Positions 1 through 9,218 are shown, numbered from the stretch's first letter. The stretch: 64,000 bases of DNA from JAAFIP01 sp031367325 (GCA_031367325.1 JANLPQ010000084.1:71480-135479); one strand, 5' to 3'. Program-made: numbers and translations. Notes: generated by a model not told the origin, from the letters alone.

Positions 1-1141
1 GCTCAGCCGCAGGCAAGGATTTTTCGATGTCGGCCAATTGGTCTTTGAAATACGAATTTTGGCCCGCAGCGGCTTTGGTAAGCCAACGATAACCCTTGAC
101 CTTGTCTTGGACAAAGCCGTTGCCTTTAAAGTAGCTGATGCCTAGAGCATACTGCGCTGTATCGTGGCCAGCTTCTGCAGCGCGCGTAAACCACTGCATA
201 GCCTGCACTCCGTTTTGCGGCACGGTGTCGCCCAGGGTGTAGGCCACGCCCAGCATCGTCATGATCTGTTTGCGCGCTTCAGCTATATGGGTTTCGCTAG
301 CAAAACCAGAGCGGCGCACAATCGTGGGTACGCCACCTACGCCATTGGCAAAATTCTCCATGCTCAGTGCCGTAGCGGCTAAAAATTGTTTTACCTGCGC
401 ACCGGTCTCAGCTGGGTCGCGGCCTGCGGCGGTATGTTGAGCCACATATTGGGCAAGGACGGGTAATGCCTTGAATGGCGACGCGCCCGTCACCATCTCT
501 GGCCCGTACCAGGCCTGCAGCATCACGCGGTCTAGCGGGGCTAGTTGGTCTTGGCGGTATTTAAAATAGCTCAGCACGGTGTTGCCCGAGGGATGCCCTG
601 GTATGCCCATCGCGTGCATCATCTCGTGGTGCACGCAGCGCCACAGCTCGCTTGATTTCAGCACCACAGACACTTTGGCGAAGTGCCAGCCGTCAAAACG
701 CACCGGTTTAACAAAGCAGCCAAAGGCCGGGTCGCTGGTAATTTCTTCGACAATATCAAAGTCTAGTTGCGACAGCGTGTCTGCCTCGGGCGCGTTAGAC
801 ACGTCGGTAAATTTGAGGCCAGTCGACGCTGCGGTAGCCTCTAGTGCTTGCACAATATTCGGTTTGTGGCTGGCGGCATCTACACCTGCTATTCGGTAGC
901 GAATGGGTGAGATGTTTGCCTGCCAGCGGCTGATGGGTCTGGGCATGCCGCGCTGGTCCCACAGGGCTTCCCACACGGTTTGCAGGTCGTCGCCTAGCTG
1001 GTCGGCGTGCGCAGGGCCCAAGGCGGTCAATAGTAGTAGGGCGGCGAGACAACCACGCGCAACATCCCGCAGAAAGTACGCACCTAAGCTGCGGGCCGTG
1101 CACGCAGCGCGGATTAGCGTTACGATATTATGGGATTGCAT
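1..1141 (-). CDS. DUF2927/Sel1-repeat putative secreted metalloprotease-like protein (partial)
   Basis: Reading the minus strand from an ATG at 1139-1141 gives an open frame of at least 380 codons with no stop before the window edge, so the C-terminus is missing. The N-terminus has a basic stretch followed by a hydrophobic LAALLLLTALGPAHA segment that looks like a signal peptide. The middle has RCVHHEMMHAMGIPGHPSG, an HExxH zinc-site pattern as in DUF2927-type proteins, with a nearby Cys. The C-terminal part has Sel1/TPR-like repeats (NGVQAMQWFTRAAEAGHDTA and the similar KGYRWLTKAAAGQNS). I infer an exported metal-binding protein; the substrate is unknown. Frame conservation and motifs make the gene itself quite certain. 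Confidence 0.8.
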   Translation of the reverse strand, partial: MQSHNIVTLIRAACTARSLGAYFLRDVARGCLAALLLLTALGPAHADQLGDDLQTVWEALWDQRGMPRPISRWQANISPIRYRIAGVDAASHKPNIVQALEATAASTGLKFTDVSNAPEADTLSQLDFDIVEEITSDPAFGCFVKPVRFDGWHFAKVSVVLKSSELWRCVHHEMMHAMGIPGHPSGNTVLSYFKYRQDQLAPLDRVMLQAWYGPEMVTGASPFKALPVLAQYVAQHTAAGRDPAETGAQVKQFLAATALSMENFANGVGGVPTIVRRSGFASETHIAEARKQIMTMLGVAYTLGDTVPQNGVQAMQWFTRAAEAGHDTAQYALGISYFKGNGFVQDKVKGYRWLTKAAAGQNSYFKDQLADIEKSLPAAE

Positions 1142-1185
1142 AAGCGCATTCTTACAGATTTTGAGCGGTTAGAGGCTAATTTACA

Positions 1186-1246
1186 GGTGTTTTAAGTGTT
1201 TTAGGCCGTAGATACTGCTCAACTAGCTATTAAATAAATAGCATTT
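1186..1246 (-). repeat. Interspersed repeat (core AGCTGCTTGAGCAG), copy 1
   Basis: The minus strand reads TTTAATAGCTAGTTGAGCAG then TATCTACGGCCTAAAA, the same layout as the copies at 15909, 24063 and 25704. It lies between the divergent DUF2927 and aminotransferase genes and ends just upstream of the aminotransferase ribosome binding site. Confidence 0.75.
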
Positions 1247-1267
1247 AATTTATAACAGGAGACTACC

Positions 1268-2608
1268 ATGGCCTATAACGACTTCAACATGGACAACCAG
1301 TGGTTGCCCTTCACCCCTAACCGCCATTTCCGCCAAGACCCGCGCGTACTGGTAGCGGCAGACGGCATGGTGCTCACCACCCACGACGGGCGCAAGGTGC
1401 TGGATGGCATCAGCAGCCTGTGGTGCGTAGGCGCAGGGCATAACCGCAAGCCGATCAACGAAGCGATTAAAAAGCAACTGGATACCTTGGACTACGCCAC
1501 CGCTTTTAATGCCAGCAACGACAAGGCTTTCAAAGCCGCCGAGATGATTGCCCACATGGCACCGGGTGATTTGAACAAAGTGCTGTTTTGCAATTCTGGT
1601 TCAGAAGCGGCAGACACGGCTATCAAAGTGGCGCTAGCCTACCACCGTGCGCGCAGTGAAGGCCACCGCACGGTAATGATTGGCCGCGAGCGTGGCTACC
1701 ACGGCGTGGGTTTTGGCGGTATTTCGCTGGGCGGAATTCCGTCTAACCGCAAAGTGTTCGGCTCGGCCATGCTGCCGCGCGTGGACCACATGCGCTTTAT
1801 CCACGACCCAGTGAACCACGCCTACATTCACCACGCCGAACCCGTGTGGACTGAGGACATTTTGCTAGAGCTGGAAAACCGTATTTTGCCGTTGCACGAT
1901 GCGTCTAACGTGGCGGCGATTTTTGTTGAACCCGTAGCGGGGAGCGCAGGCTGGTACATACCGCCTGCCGGGTATTTGAAACGGTTGCGCGAGATTTGCG
2001 ACAAGCACGGCATCTTGCTGGTGTTTGACGAGGTGATCACAGGCTTTGGCCGCTTAGGCACCAACTTTGCTGCGGATTTTTACGGCGTGGTGCCTGACAT
2101 GCTGACCTTTGCCAAATGCGTCACCAACGGCGTAATTCCGCTGGGCGGCGTGATTTGCCGTGAGCACCTGTACCAAACCATGCTGGACGCCAACACCAAA
2201 GCGGGCGACCATGTGACCGAGTTTTTCCACGGCTACACCTACAGCGGCCACCCTGTGGCCTGCGCCGCTGCCATTGCTACGCTGAACTTGTACAAAGAAG
2301 ACAACCTGTTTGAACGCGCAGGCCTAATGGGCAAGGTGCTGGGCGATGCGATGCACAGTGTGCTGAAAGGCTTGCCCAATGTGGTGGGCATTCGTTCGCT
2401 GGGTCTAGCCGGTGCAGTAGAACTGACCAGTATCGCAGGCACGCCAGGCAAGCGCGCGTACGACATCTTTTTAGATTGCTACCACCACGGCGTACTGGTG
2501 CGGCCTGCGGGCGATGTGATAGTGCTGTGCCCACCGTATATTGTGGACGCATCGCAGATCGACCAGATCATTAGCACGCTGGCGGCTAGCATTAAAAAGC
2601 ACGCTTGA
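1268..2608 (+). CDS. Omega-amino acid--pyruvate aminotransferase, class III PLP enzyme
   Basis: 446 residues, the normal length of class III aminotransferases. The start ATG follows a good ribosome binding site (AGGAG, spacing about 7). Visible family features are NSGSEAADTAIKVAL (phosphate-binding region), DEVITGFGRLG (the Asp that contacts the PLP pyridine nitrogen) and FAKCVTNG, whose Lys should form the Schiff base. The N-terminal LWCVGAGHNRKPINEAI resembles beta-alanine/omega-amino acid:pyruvate transaminases, which move amino groups from beta-alanine, GABA or amines to pyruvate. The exact substrate cannot be read from the sequence. It stands alone, divergent from the gene to its left and convergent with the ChaN-like gene. 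Confidence 0.9.
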   Translation: MAYNDFNMDNQWLPFTPNRHFRQDPRVLVAADGMVLTTHDGRKVLDGISSLWCVGAGHNRKPINEAIKKQLDTLDYATAFNASNDKAFKAAEMIAHMAPGDLNKVLFCNSGSEAADTAIKVALAYHRARSEGHRTVMIGRERGYHGVGFGGISLGGIPSNRKVFGSAMLPRVDHMRFIHDPVNHAYIHHAEPVWTEDILLELENRILPLHDASNVAAIFVEPVAGSAGWYIPPAGYLKRLREICDKHGILLVFDEVITGFGRLGTNFAADFYGVVPDMLTFAKCVTNGVIPLGGVICREHLYQTMLDANTKAGDHVTEFFHGYTYSGHPVACAAAIATLNLYKEDNLFERAGLMGKVLGDAMHSVLKGLPNVVGIRSLGLAGAVELTSIAGTPGKRAYDIFLDCYHHGVLVRPAGDVIVLCPPYIVDASQIDQIISTLAASIKKHA

Positions 2609-2654
2609 GGCTAAGGTTTAATTAAGCTCAACTGCGGTCAAGCCTAATCCCGTG

Positions 2655-3440
2655 TCACTTAGCTGGCACGGGTTTGCCCATGTTCTGCATCTGCTGTTTA
2701 AACTGCGCGCAATAATCGGTGCCAGTGTTCTCGCTAGGCCACTGGGTAGTTTGCACTGCAGTGCCAGGGTTTAGCTGCTGGATATGAAACGGAACAGCCA
2801 ACTGTGCATCTGCGTGGCCACTGCCAGCGATCAGCACTATGGTTTTGTTTTGTGATTGGCTTAGCGTCATCTCAGCTAACACGACCGAGGTCATTTGCAC
2901 ATCGCGCGCTACCTGCACGCGTGCCATAGGTGCCAGCTGCGATGCAGGCAGCATGTCGCAATGGCCAGACCGAATATTGTCCAAGTGGCGTTGCCAAAGC
3001 GCGGGGGTGAACAGACCATCGTAATTAGCAGATTGCATAGTCTGGGTTGTTTTAGCCTGAGGTAGATTGCCGCCCACCACAGGTACGCCTGCGCGCACTG
3101 CTGCCATGATGGCACCTTGGTAGTTGGCCCAAGGCCACGCGGCTTGCTTCCAGCCTAGTGCGGTTTGCACCTCTTGCTCTGTAGCTTGTGGGCCTAGGCT
3201 ACTTGTACGTGCGGGCGCATCGGACATTTCCAGCACTAGCGCGGCTAAGCGGCGCTGGGCAATTAAATCGCGCACGGCCTGTGCGTGCAGGCCGGGGTGG
3301 CTGGGCGCGTCGTGCTGCTCGCCCAGCAGCAGCACGCTAGGCTGCTGTACAGACAGGGCGTTGCAGGCGGTCAACATGGCGCACGCCAGCACTGCACACC
3401 AGCGTGGCGATTTAGTTAAATACCGTTTATAAAAAATCAT
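2655..3440 (-). CDS. ChaN-like lipoprotein (DUF399, haem-binding uptake family)
   Basis: 261 residues from the ATG at 3440, chosen because the next residues form a lipoprotein signal (basic start, hydrophobic segment, lipobox LTA before Cys). A longer frame reaches 3530 but would put 30 residues ahead of the signal. The mature part opens with VLLLGEQHDAPSHPG, the ExxH pattern of the ChaN/Tiki fold, and has IVLIAGSGHAD near the end. ChaN of Campylobacter is an iron-regulated haem-binding lipoprotein, but many relatives have no tested role. It is followed at once by a palindrome CCCGTG/CACGGG across its stop codon that could help end transcription. Confidence 0.8.
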   Translation of the reverse strand: MIFYKRYLTKSPRWCAVLACAMLTACNALSVQQPSVLLLGEQHDAPSHPGLHAQAVRDLIAQRRLAALVLEMSDAPARTSSLGPQATEQEVQTALGWKQAAWPWANYQGAIMAAVRAGVPVVGGNLPQAKTTQTMQSANYDGLFTPALWQRHLDNIRSGHCDMLPASQLAPMARVQVARDVQMTSVVLAEMTLSQSQNKTIVLIAGSGHADAQLAVPFHIQQLNPGTAVQTTQWPSENTGTDYCAQFKQQMQNMGKPVPAK

Positions 3441-3534
3441 TGGCGCATCGTAGCGTACCCGCATTGCCGCGTAAGCCGCAGGGTTGTGCGGCAGCGCAGC
3501 GCATCGTGTCTGCACTGCGCTACCGTGCAATGGG

Positions 3535-3900
3535 TCAGTGCAAGATCACTGGGTTTTGCGCTAGCTGGGTGTAGCACTCCAGTGCGTCTTCTACTTCGTC
3601 TTGGGTGGGAGTTTTTTCTTGCCACGCGTTAATCTGCTGCTGGAACAGCTCGGCCCACGAGCCATCTAAATACACTTCTTTACCAGACCGTTTGTCGACA
3701 ATCTCAAACCCGTGGCGCGCCAGGCGCAGCCCCGTGTTGTCGCCGTGGCTCAAGGTGGCTTTGCCAAACGCACCCCCCACGCTGCTAACCGCTCTGCCGT
3801 GCAAGGCGACTTCTACAGCGTCTTGCACGGTAGAGGCATCTTGTGCGTCTGCCTGCAGATGCACCACTACAAAAGAGTCAGAGTCGTACAGCATGTTCAT
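3535..3900 (-). CDS. DUF3567 family protein
   Basis: 121 residues beginning MNMLYDSDSFVVVH, the hallmark start of DUF3567, a short cytosolic family that I know from Burkholderiales. A purine-rich ribosome binding site (AAGGAA) precedes the ATG. No signal peptide or membrane segment is present and the C-terminal third is acidic. No function is known to me. It lies upstream of the ChaN-like gene on the same strand, about 95 bases away, so co-transcription is possible. Confidence 0.85.
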   Translation of the reverse strand: MNMLYDSDSFVVVHLQADAQDASTVQDAVEVALHGRAVSSVGGAFGKATLSHGDNTGLRLARHGFEIVDKRSGKEVYLDGSWAELFQQQINAWQEKTPTQDEVEDALECYTQLAQNPVILH

Positions 3901-4064
3901 GGGGCGAGTTTCCTTGGTTCCTTTAGGGTATGCGCGGATAAAGTACTAATAAATTCATAGCGCACTCCCTATGATGTAGTAACGCATGGGCTTATTTCAA
4001 GGCTGACAGGGTTTTTACTTCGCAATTCACGTAAAAAGCCACACTTACCGTGGTTATTACATCT

Positions 4065-5255
4065 TTAGCGCAGCGTGGGGTCGGTGTTTTTAGCCAGCTC
4101 GGGCTTTAGTGCCGGGCTGCGCAATGACAGCTCAAGCGTAGTGCCATTTTGTTCTGTTTGCTTGATGCGCACAGGCATATAGTCCAGCTGTGGGGCTAAC
4201 CAAAGCTCAACTCTGCGGTCAAACTCTTTGCGTGGGTAGCGTACCAAGTGCAATGCGGTGGTGGTGCCTGCAGGTAGCTCTATTTTGTCTGTGCCTTCTA
4301 GTGCAAACGTCCACATCTCAGCATCGTCGGTACCTGCCACAGGTATGCTGATAGTGGGCTGGGCTAATATTCTCGCAGGATCGCCTTTGACCATTCCTGC
4401 CACTTGCATCATTACGCTCAAACGGTCTTGCGCTCTGTTAGTCCAAGGGGCATCGGGCTTGTTATTGGCAAAGCTGATGATGCCTTTGTCGGGCTGGAAA
4501 TGCGTTGCCTTTTCGCTGCCTCTGAAGCGCTTGTCGGTGTACCGCTCGGGTTGTAGGCCCGCAGCGCTTACACTGCCCACGCTGGTTTGGCGTAGCAAAC
4601 TTAAAAACAAAACCTTGGACTCCATCACTAGCTGGTAAGTGCGGCCATCACTAGACCATCCCAGTGTGCCCGCCCCAGACTGTGTTTGGGAGCCTGTTAC
4701 ATACATGACGTCGTAGGCAAAATTCCCCGAAACCGGAAATTTCAACTCTACTGGGCTGGTAGCTGTTGGTTCGCCTATTTCTTGCCCGGCTGCCAATGGC
4801 GGGTCTAGCGACTTTTCAAGGGTTGGCGTGCTTGCTGTTGGCATGCTAGAAATTCTGTCGTCGGGCGGCATGGCATTATCGGAGGCAGGATTTTCTGGCG
4901 GTTTAATTGCTACAGATTCAGTAGCTGCTTGAGCAGGTTTTTCTTGGGTTGCAGCACTAATAGGCTTGGATTCTTTGGCTTCAGGTGAAGTCTTTTTAGG
5001 TATGGGCGCAGCTACTTTTCGTGGGGCTGGTGTGGCCACTGCGGCAGGTTGGGGTGCAGGCGCTGGTATCGGCTGAGGCGTCGGTTCTGGTGCGATGGTA
5101 CGCGTGCTAAGGCTGGACTGCGCTGGCTTGTTAAAACTCCAGTGGTTAGCCTGGCCCGACAGTAAACCCCAATGCATCAGCAACACTCCCGCCAGCAGTA
5201 TCCACAGCGTACGCCAACGCATGGGCAGGCGGGTCCAAGGGGCAGGGAGTGTCAT
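4065..5255 (-). CDS. DUF3108 domain protein with TonB-like N-terminus
   Basis: 396 residues. An N-terminal membrane anchor (WILLAGVLLMHWGLL) is followed by a long Pro/Ala/Lys-rich linker (about residues 45-165) like those of TonB-type periplasm-spanning proteins. The C-terminal half (from about residue 170, FPVSGNFAYDVMYV) matches DUF3108, a beta-rich periplasmic domain of unknown role. Residues about 100-117 of the linker are encoded by a copy of the AGCTGCTTGAGCAG repeat, read in frame. A role in the cell envelope is inference only. Confidence 0.8.
   Translation of the reverse strand: MTLPAPWTRLPMRWRTLWILLAGVLLMHWGLLSGQANHWSFNKPAQSSLSTRTIAPEPTPQPIPAPAPQPAAVATPAPRKVAAPIPKKTSPEAKESKPISAATQEKPAQAATESVAIKPPENPASDNAMPPDDRISSMPTASTPTLEKSLDPPLAAGQEIGEPTATSPVELKFPVSGNFAYDVMYVTGSQTQSGAGTLGWSSDGRTYQLVMESKVLFLSLLRQTSVGSVSAAGLQPERYTDKRFRGSEKATHFQPDKGIISFANNKPDAPWTNRAQDRLSVMMQVAGMVKGDPARILAQPTISIPVAGTDDAEMWTFALEGTDKIELPAGTTTALHLVRYPRKEFDRRVELWLAPQLDYMPVRIKQTEQNGTTLELSLRSPALKPELAKNTDPTLR
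4906..4957 (+). repeat. Interspersed repeat copy 2, inside the DUF3108 gene
   Basis: The plus strand reads TAGCTGCTTGAGCAGG then TTTTTCTTGGGTTGCAGCAC; a 29-base stretch differs from the 24063 and 27439 copies at only two positions. It lies antisense to the gene mRNA and encodes part of the Ala/Lys/Pro linker (EKPAQAATES) without a stop or frameshift. Confidence 0.75.
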
Positions 5256-5357
5256 GCAGTGAATATACAGCTTTAGCTTGTCGCACCTTTGCTACCACTG
5301 CAAGTGGCCTGCACCTGTGCTGCAGCAACGTATGGCACGAAGTCTTGATAAGACGCG

Positions 5358-6137
5358 TTAAGGCGCGCCTAAATCGCTGGATAGTTGCCGAGCGCAACGC
5401 TTTAGCGCAGCGGCTACAGCACCGTCCCACGCCGTGCTAAAGCTGGCCACCGACCCCAACGATACGACGCCCAGCGCCATGTGCCCCCTGGCATCAAACA
5501 CTGGCACGCAAAACCCTGCAATACCCGGCAACAAGGTGTCGCACACCCGCGCGAGGCCGCGCGTGCGAATATCTTTGAACAGCGTTTGTGCCGCTGCTGC
5601 TGTGGTGGGTGTGTCGCCGCGTGGTGCTTTGGCGGCAGTGGCCAGTTCCATTTTCAACAAACCAGCAATAGCCTGCGGCTGCGCATAGGCCGCAAAGCAG
5701 CGGCCCGTGGCGCTGGTCAGCAGCGGCATCACATCGCCCAAGCGCAAATTGACCGTCACCGCTTGCGGGGGCTCTTGCCAATGCACAATGGTGGGGCCGT
5801 GGTTGCCCCATACGGCCAGTGCCAGCGTGTGGCCCACTTGGGCCATCAAATCACCCATGCGCTTGCGCGCCATTTGAACCGCATCCAGCCTTTCCAAAGA
5901 AGCAAGCCCTAACTTAAGCGCCGCCGGGCCCAGGTCGTAGCGGCTGCTGGCAGTGTCTTGCACCACTAGTTCCAGCCTTTGATAACTTACCAAATAACGG
6001 TGCGCTTTGGCTGCGCTCATGCTGGCGGCGGCAGCTAAATCGCGTAGCATCATGGGTGCGCGGGCTTGGGCCAAAGTGTTCAGCAGGGCAAAACCCACTT
6101 CAACCGATTGGATGCCCGCTTGGGGTTTGGTAGCCAT
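5358..6137 (-). CDS. IclR family transcriptional regulator
   Basis: 259 residues, the usual IclR length. The N-terminus holds a winged helix-turn-helix (MLRDLAAAASMSAAKAHRYL), and the C-terminal effector domain has family patterns such as LPGIAGFCVPVFDARGHMAL. It is divergent from the FAH-family hydrolase gene with 95 bases between the starts, a layout that usually means the regulator controls the neighbour and itself. The effector is unknown. A C-terminal Cys/Ala-rich tail completes the domain, so the protein looks intact. Confidence 0.9.
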   Translation of the reverse strand: MATKPQAGIQSVEVGFALLNTLAQARAPMMLRDLAAAASMSAAKAHRYLVSYQRLELVVQDTASSRYDLGPAALKLGLASLERLDAVQMARKRMGDLMAQVGHTLALAVWGNHGPTIVHWQEPPQAVTVNLRLGDVMPLLTSATGRCFAAYAQPQAIAGLLKMELATAAKAPRGDTPTTAAAAQTLFKDIRTRGLARVCDTLLPGIAGFCVPVFDARGHMALGVVSLGSVASFSTAWDGAVAAALKRCARQLSSDLGAP

Positions 6138-6159
6138 AAAGTAGCGTGGTCAAAAGACT

Positions 6160-6171
6160 CGTAAAATTACG
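6160..6171. promoter_or_regulatory. Candidate IclR operator
   Basis: CGTAA-AA-TTACG is a 5-bp dyad midway between the divergent IclR and hydrolase starts; a looser related motif (TTTACCTAAACGTAA) lies about 27 bases on. Position and symmetry suit an IclR site, but the dyad is short. Confidence 0.3.
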
Positions 6172-6232
6172 CAATAGTAAACGAATTTACCTAAACGTAA
6201 TTAAAAAACTCTCACACTTAAACAGAATTTGT

Positions 6233-7282
6233 ATGAAACTTGCCACCCTGAAAGACGGCTCGCGCGACGGACAACTGGTAGTTGTCTCGCGCGACTTAGC
6301 CACTGCACATTATGTAACCGGCATTGCCGCCCGCCTGCAGCAGGTGCTGGACGACTGGAATTTTCTGTCACCACAACTGCAAGACCTGTACGACAGCCTA
6401 AACCAAGGCAAAACCCGCCACGCTTTCCCGTTTGACCCCAAGCAATGCATGGCCCCACTGCCACGCGCCTACCAGTGGGCTGACGGCTCGGCGTATATCA
6501 ACCATGTAGAGTTAGTGCGCCTAGCCCGCAACTCTGAAGTGCCCGCCAACTACTACACCGAGCCGTTGATGTACCAAGGCGGCAGCGACGACTTTATTGG
6601 CCCGCGTGACGACGTGCGCTGCGCCAGCGAGGCGCATGGCATCGACTTTGAAGCTGAAGTCGCCGTGATCACCGGCGACGTGCGCATGACCAGCACCCCG
6701 GAACAAGCGCTAGACGGCATTCGCCTAGTGATGCTGGCTAACGACGTGAGCCTGCGACATTTGATCCCCGACGAGCTGGCCAAAGGCTTTGGCTTTGTGC
6801 AAAGCAAACCCGCCACCGCATTTAGCCCAGTAGCCGTTACGCTGGACGAGCTAGGCAGCGCCTGGGACGCAGGCCGCGTGCACCTGACGGTGCAAAGCCA
6901 GTGGAACGGCCGCACCGTAGGCATGTGCGATGCGGGCGAAGAGATGACTTTTCACTTTGGCCAGCTGATAGCGCACCTGTGCAAAACCCGCAATGTGCGC
7001 GCAGGCAGCATCATCGGTAGTGGCACTATCAGCAATAAAGGCGTAGAAAAAAACGGCAAAAAAGACTGGCCACGCGGCTACAGCTGCATTGCCGAAAAAC
7101 GCGCTATAGAAACCATTCAAGACGGCCAACCTAGCACCGATTACATGAAGTTTGGCGACACCATTCGTATTGAAATGAAGGGTAAGGATGGGCTGAGCGT
7201 GTTTGGGGCTATAGCGCAGAAGATAGCACCACTGCATGCGCAAGCTGAGCCTGCCGTTGTAACTAAGCCTGTCAAGGCCTAG
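6233..7282 (+). CDS. Fumarylacetoacetate hydrolase family protein
   Basis: 349 residues from the ATG at 6233. The open frame runs 29 codons further upstream, but that part reads through the intergenic promoter region, and MKLATLKDGSRDGQL is the typical start. The FAH domain shows the metal-binding acidic residues in IDFEAEVAVITGDVR and ANDVSLR. These enzymes hydrolyse or hydrate beta-diketo or oxo acids with Mg2+, often at the end of aromatic catabolism. The divergent IclR regulator supports an inducible catabolic role. I cannot name the substrate. Confidence 0.85.
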   Translation: MKLATLKDGSRDGQLVVVSRDLATAHYVTGIAARLQQVLDDWNFLSPQLQDLYDSLNQGKTRHAFPFDPKQCMAPLPRAYQWADGSAYINHVELVRLARNSEVPANYYTEPLMYQGGSDDFIGPRDDVRCASEAHGIDFEAEVAVITGDVRMTSTPEQALDGIRLVMLANDVSLRHLIPDELAKGFGFVQSKPATAFSPVAVTLDELGSAWDAGRVHLTVQSQWNGRTVGMCDAGEEMTFHFGQLIAHLCKTRNVRAGSIIGSGTISNKGVEKNGKKDWPRGYSCIAEKRAIETIQDGQPSTDYMKFGDTIRIEMKGKDGLSVFGAIAQKIAPLHAQAEPAVVTKPVKA

Positions 7283-7294
7283 CCGCTACACATC

Positions 7295-7831
7295 ATGCAG
7301 ACTGATGATATCGTCGCGCGCACCCAGTGCTGGCTAGAGCGTGCCGTGATCGGCCTGAACCTGTGCCCGTTTGCCAAGGCCGAGCATGTGCATGGGCGCA
7401 TTCGCTACAGCGTGAGCAATGCTACGCAGCCCACAGATTTGCTGCTGGCGCTAGAGCAAGAAATTACTTTTCTGCTAGCGCAAGACCCAACTAAAACCGA
7501 GACCACGCTGCTGATCGTGCCGCACATGCTGGCTGATTTTTTAGACTACAACGACTTTTTAGATGAGGCCGACAGCATGCTGGAACATGCTGACCCTGAT
7601 GTGCAACTGCAAATTGCCAGCTTTCACCCGGACTACCAGTTTGCAGGCAGCGCGGCGGACGATATGGATAACTACACCAACCGCTCTCCCTACCCCATGC
7701 TGCACCTGCTACGTGAGGACAGCGTAGAGCGGGCGGTACAAGCATTCCCAGAGGTAGAGCTGATTTATGAACGCAACATCGCCACCCTGCGCAAGCTGGG
7801 GCTGGCCGGATGGAAGACAATGCAGGCATGA
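7295..7831 (+). CDS. DUF1415 family protein
   Basis: 178 residues beginning with an aromatic Trp/Leu-rich CWLERAVIGLNLCPFAKAE segment typical of DUF1415, with IASFHPDYQFAG and NRSPYPMLHLLRE further on. These conserved blocks define the family, whose biochemical role is not known to me. The gene starts 12 bases after the FAH gene and its stop overlaps the next start (ATGA at 7828-7831), so the three probably form one transcript. Confidence 0.85.
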   Translation: MQTDDIVARTQCWLERAVIGLNLCPFAKAEHVHGRIRYSVSNATQPTDLLLALEQEITFLLAQDPTKTETTLLIVPHMLADFLDYNDFLDEADSMLEHADPDVQLQIASFHPDYQFAGSAADDMDNYTNRSPYPMLHLLREDSVERAVQAFPEVELIYERNIATLRKLGLAGWKTMQA

Positions 7832-8775
7832 AAGCCCCACGCCGAGAACCCCAAGCTAAGCCTAAAACTACCGCACAAACTACAGCGAAACCCACTGCAC
7901 AAGGTGGCGACAAATACAATGTGCGCCCAGAGCAATCGGTTGAATTGCTTAAAGCCCTGTACATCCTCACACGCGAAGGCAAGCTCAACCAAGACTCGCG
8001 CCGCAAGCTAAAGCAGGTGTACCACTTGTTTAACTTTATCGAGCCTTTGCTGCTAGGGATACAAAAGCAGCATGCCGATGTGACGCTGGTAGACCATGGC
8101 GCAGGCAAATCCTACCTCGGGTTTATTTTGTATGACTTATTTTTTAAACTGCATGCACCTAAGGGCCGTGTGGTGGGTGTAGAGGTGCGCGACGAGTTGG
8201 TGCAGCGCAGCGCGCAGTTGGCTAAAGACTTTGGTTTTGCTGGTATGGATTTTTTAAACTTGTCTGTCGCAGAGTCTGAAAGCGCGCAGCAACTACCCAA
8301 GCGCATCGACATCGTCACCGCGCTACACGCCTGCAACACCGCCACTGACGACGCAATCGCCTTTGGCCTGAAACACCAAGTGCAGCACATGGTGCTGGTG
8401 CCCTGCTGCCAAGCTGAAGTGGCGGCTACGCTAAAAGAAGGCAAAAGCAAAGTCGCCCCCAACAATCCCATGGCCGAGCTGTGGCGACACCCCATCCACA
8501 CCCGTGAGTTTGGCAGCCAACTAACCAACGTGCTGCGCTGCCTGCAGCTAGAAGCGCACGGCTACGCAGTGACTGTGACCGAGCTGGTAGGCTGGGAGCA
8601 TTCGATGAAAAATGAACTCATCATCGCCACGCGGCATGCTGACACTCGCGAAAAAGTAACAGCACGTGCACGCGCTGAGCGCTTGCACGAAGTGCTAGGC
8701 CAACTGGAACTAGACGCGATGCGGCCGAGATTTTTTACGCCATTGTTGACCGCAGCTGAGTCATCTAAGCAGTAA
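7828..8775 (+). CDS. Class I SAM-dependent methyltransferase
   Basis: 315 residues. I chose the ATG at 7828 because it forms a 4-base ATGA overlap with the preceding stop; an in-frame ATG at 7810 would only add six residues. A basic Lys/Ala/Thr-rich N-terminus leads to a Rossmann methyltransferase core (VTLVDHGAGKSYLGFILYDL as the SAM loop, VVGVEVRDELV as the acidic second strand). CVPCC-like LVPCCQAEV follows, as in rRNA/DUF-type methyltransferases. The substrate is unknown. The end overlaps the convergent PIN gene by 11 bases. Confidence 0.8.
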   Translation: MKAPRREPQAKPKTTAQTTAKPTAQGGDKYNVRPEQSVELLKALYILTREGKLNQDSRRKLKQVYHLFNFIEPLLLGIQKQHADVTLVDHGAGKSYLGFILYDLFFKLHAPKGRVVGVEVRDELVQRSAQLAKDFGFAGMDFLNLSVAESESAQQLPKRIDIVTALHACNTATDDAIAFGLKHQVQHMVLVPCCQAEVAATLKEGKSKVAPNNPMAELWRHPIHTREFGSQLTNVLRCLQLEAHGYAVTVTELVGWEHSMKNELIIATRHADTREKVTARARAERLHEVLGQLELDAMRPRFFTPLLTAAESSKQ

Positions 8776-9205
8776 TCACCTGCACTCCTACAAGCGCCAT
8801 CCGCGCAGCTGCAGCTTGGCCTTGATCAAAGGTAACAAAGTGGGTGGCCCCCAAGCGCGCCGCTATCGCAACGTGCAGAGCGTCCGCTGCTCGCAGTGGC
8901 TGGCTGGCAATTTGCACGGCCAGCTCGCCTGCGCGTACAACGTCTGTTGAGAGCGTGACTGCGGCAGCAAATTTAGCTGAGCGCAGCACATCCAATGCCG
9001 ATGCCACAGCAGGTACATCAGTCGCGTCGATCAAACCCGCTCTGTGTTTGGCAGTAATGGCGCAGCGGTATTCAGCACAAGCCCAGTCGCTGCAAACCCC
9101 GCGCAGACCTTGCCCCATCAAGCGATTAACCAAGCTTTGCGCCGCATCGCTGCCCGCTTCAGTTGTGAGCAGCGCTACGGCCACACTTGTGTCCAAGTAA
9201 AACAT
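8765..9205 (-). CDS. PIN-domain toxin (VapC-like ribonuclease)
   Basis: 146 residues. The acidic PIN active-site residues are visible: MFYLDTSVAVALL (Asp5), CAEYRCAI (Glu), LRAADALHVAIA (Asp) and HFVTFDQGQ (Asp). PIN toxins cut RNA with Mg2+. The gene lies 13 bases downstream of the Phd-type antitoxin on the same strand, the standard antitoxin-then-toxin order. The sequence is full length, so the toxin is probably active. Confidence 0.85.
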   Translation of the reverse strand: MFYLDTSVAVALLTTEAGSDAAQSLVNRLMGQGLRGVCSDWACAEYRCAITAKHRAGLIDATDVPAVASALDVLRSAKFAAAVTLSTDVVRAGELAVQIASQPLRAADALHVAIAARLGATHFVTFDQGQAAAARMALVGVQVITA

Positions 9206-9218
9206 CAGTCAGCGCGTT

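Noticed and set aside
2650..2673. CCCGTG/CACGGG hairpin at the end of the ChaN-like gene
   Set aside because: Lacks a T-tract; too weak to list as a terminator.
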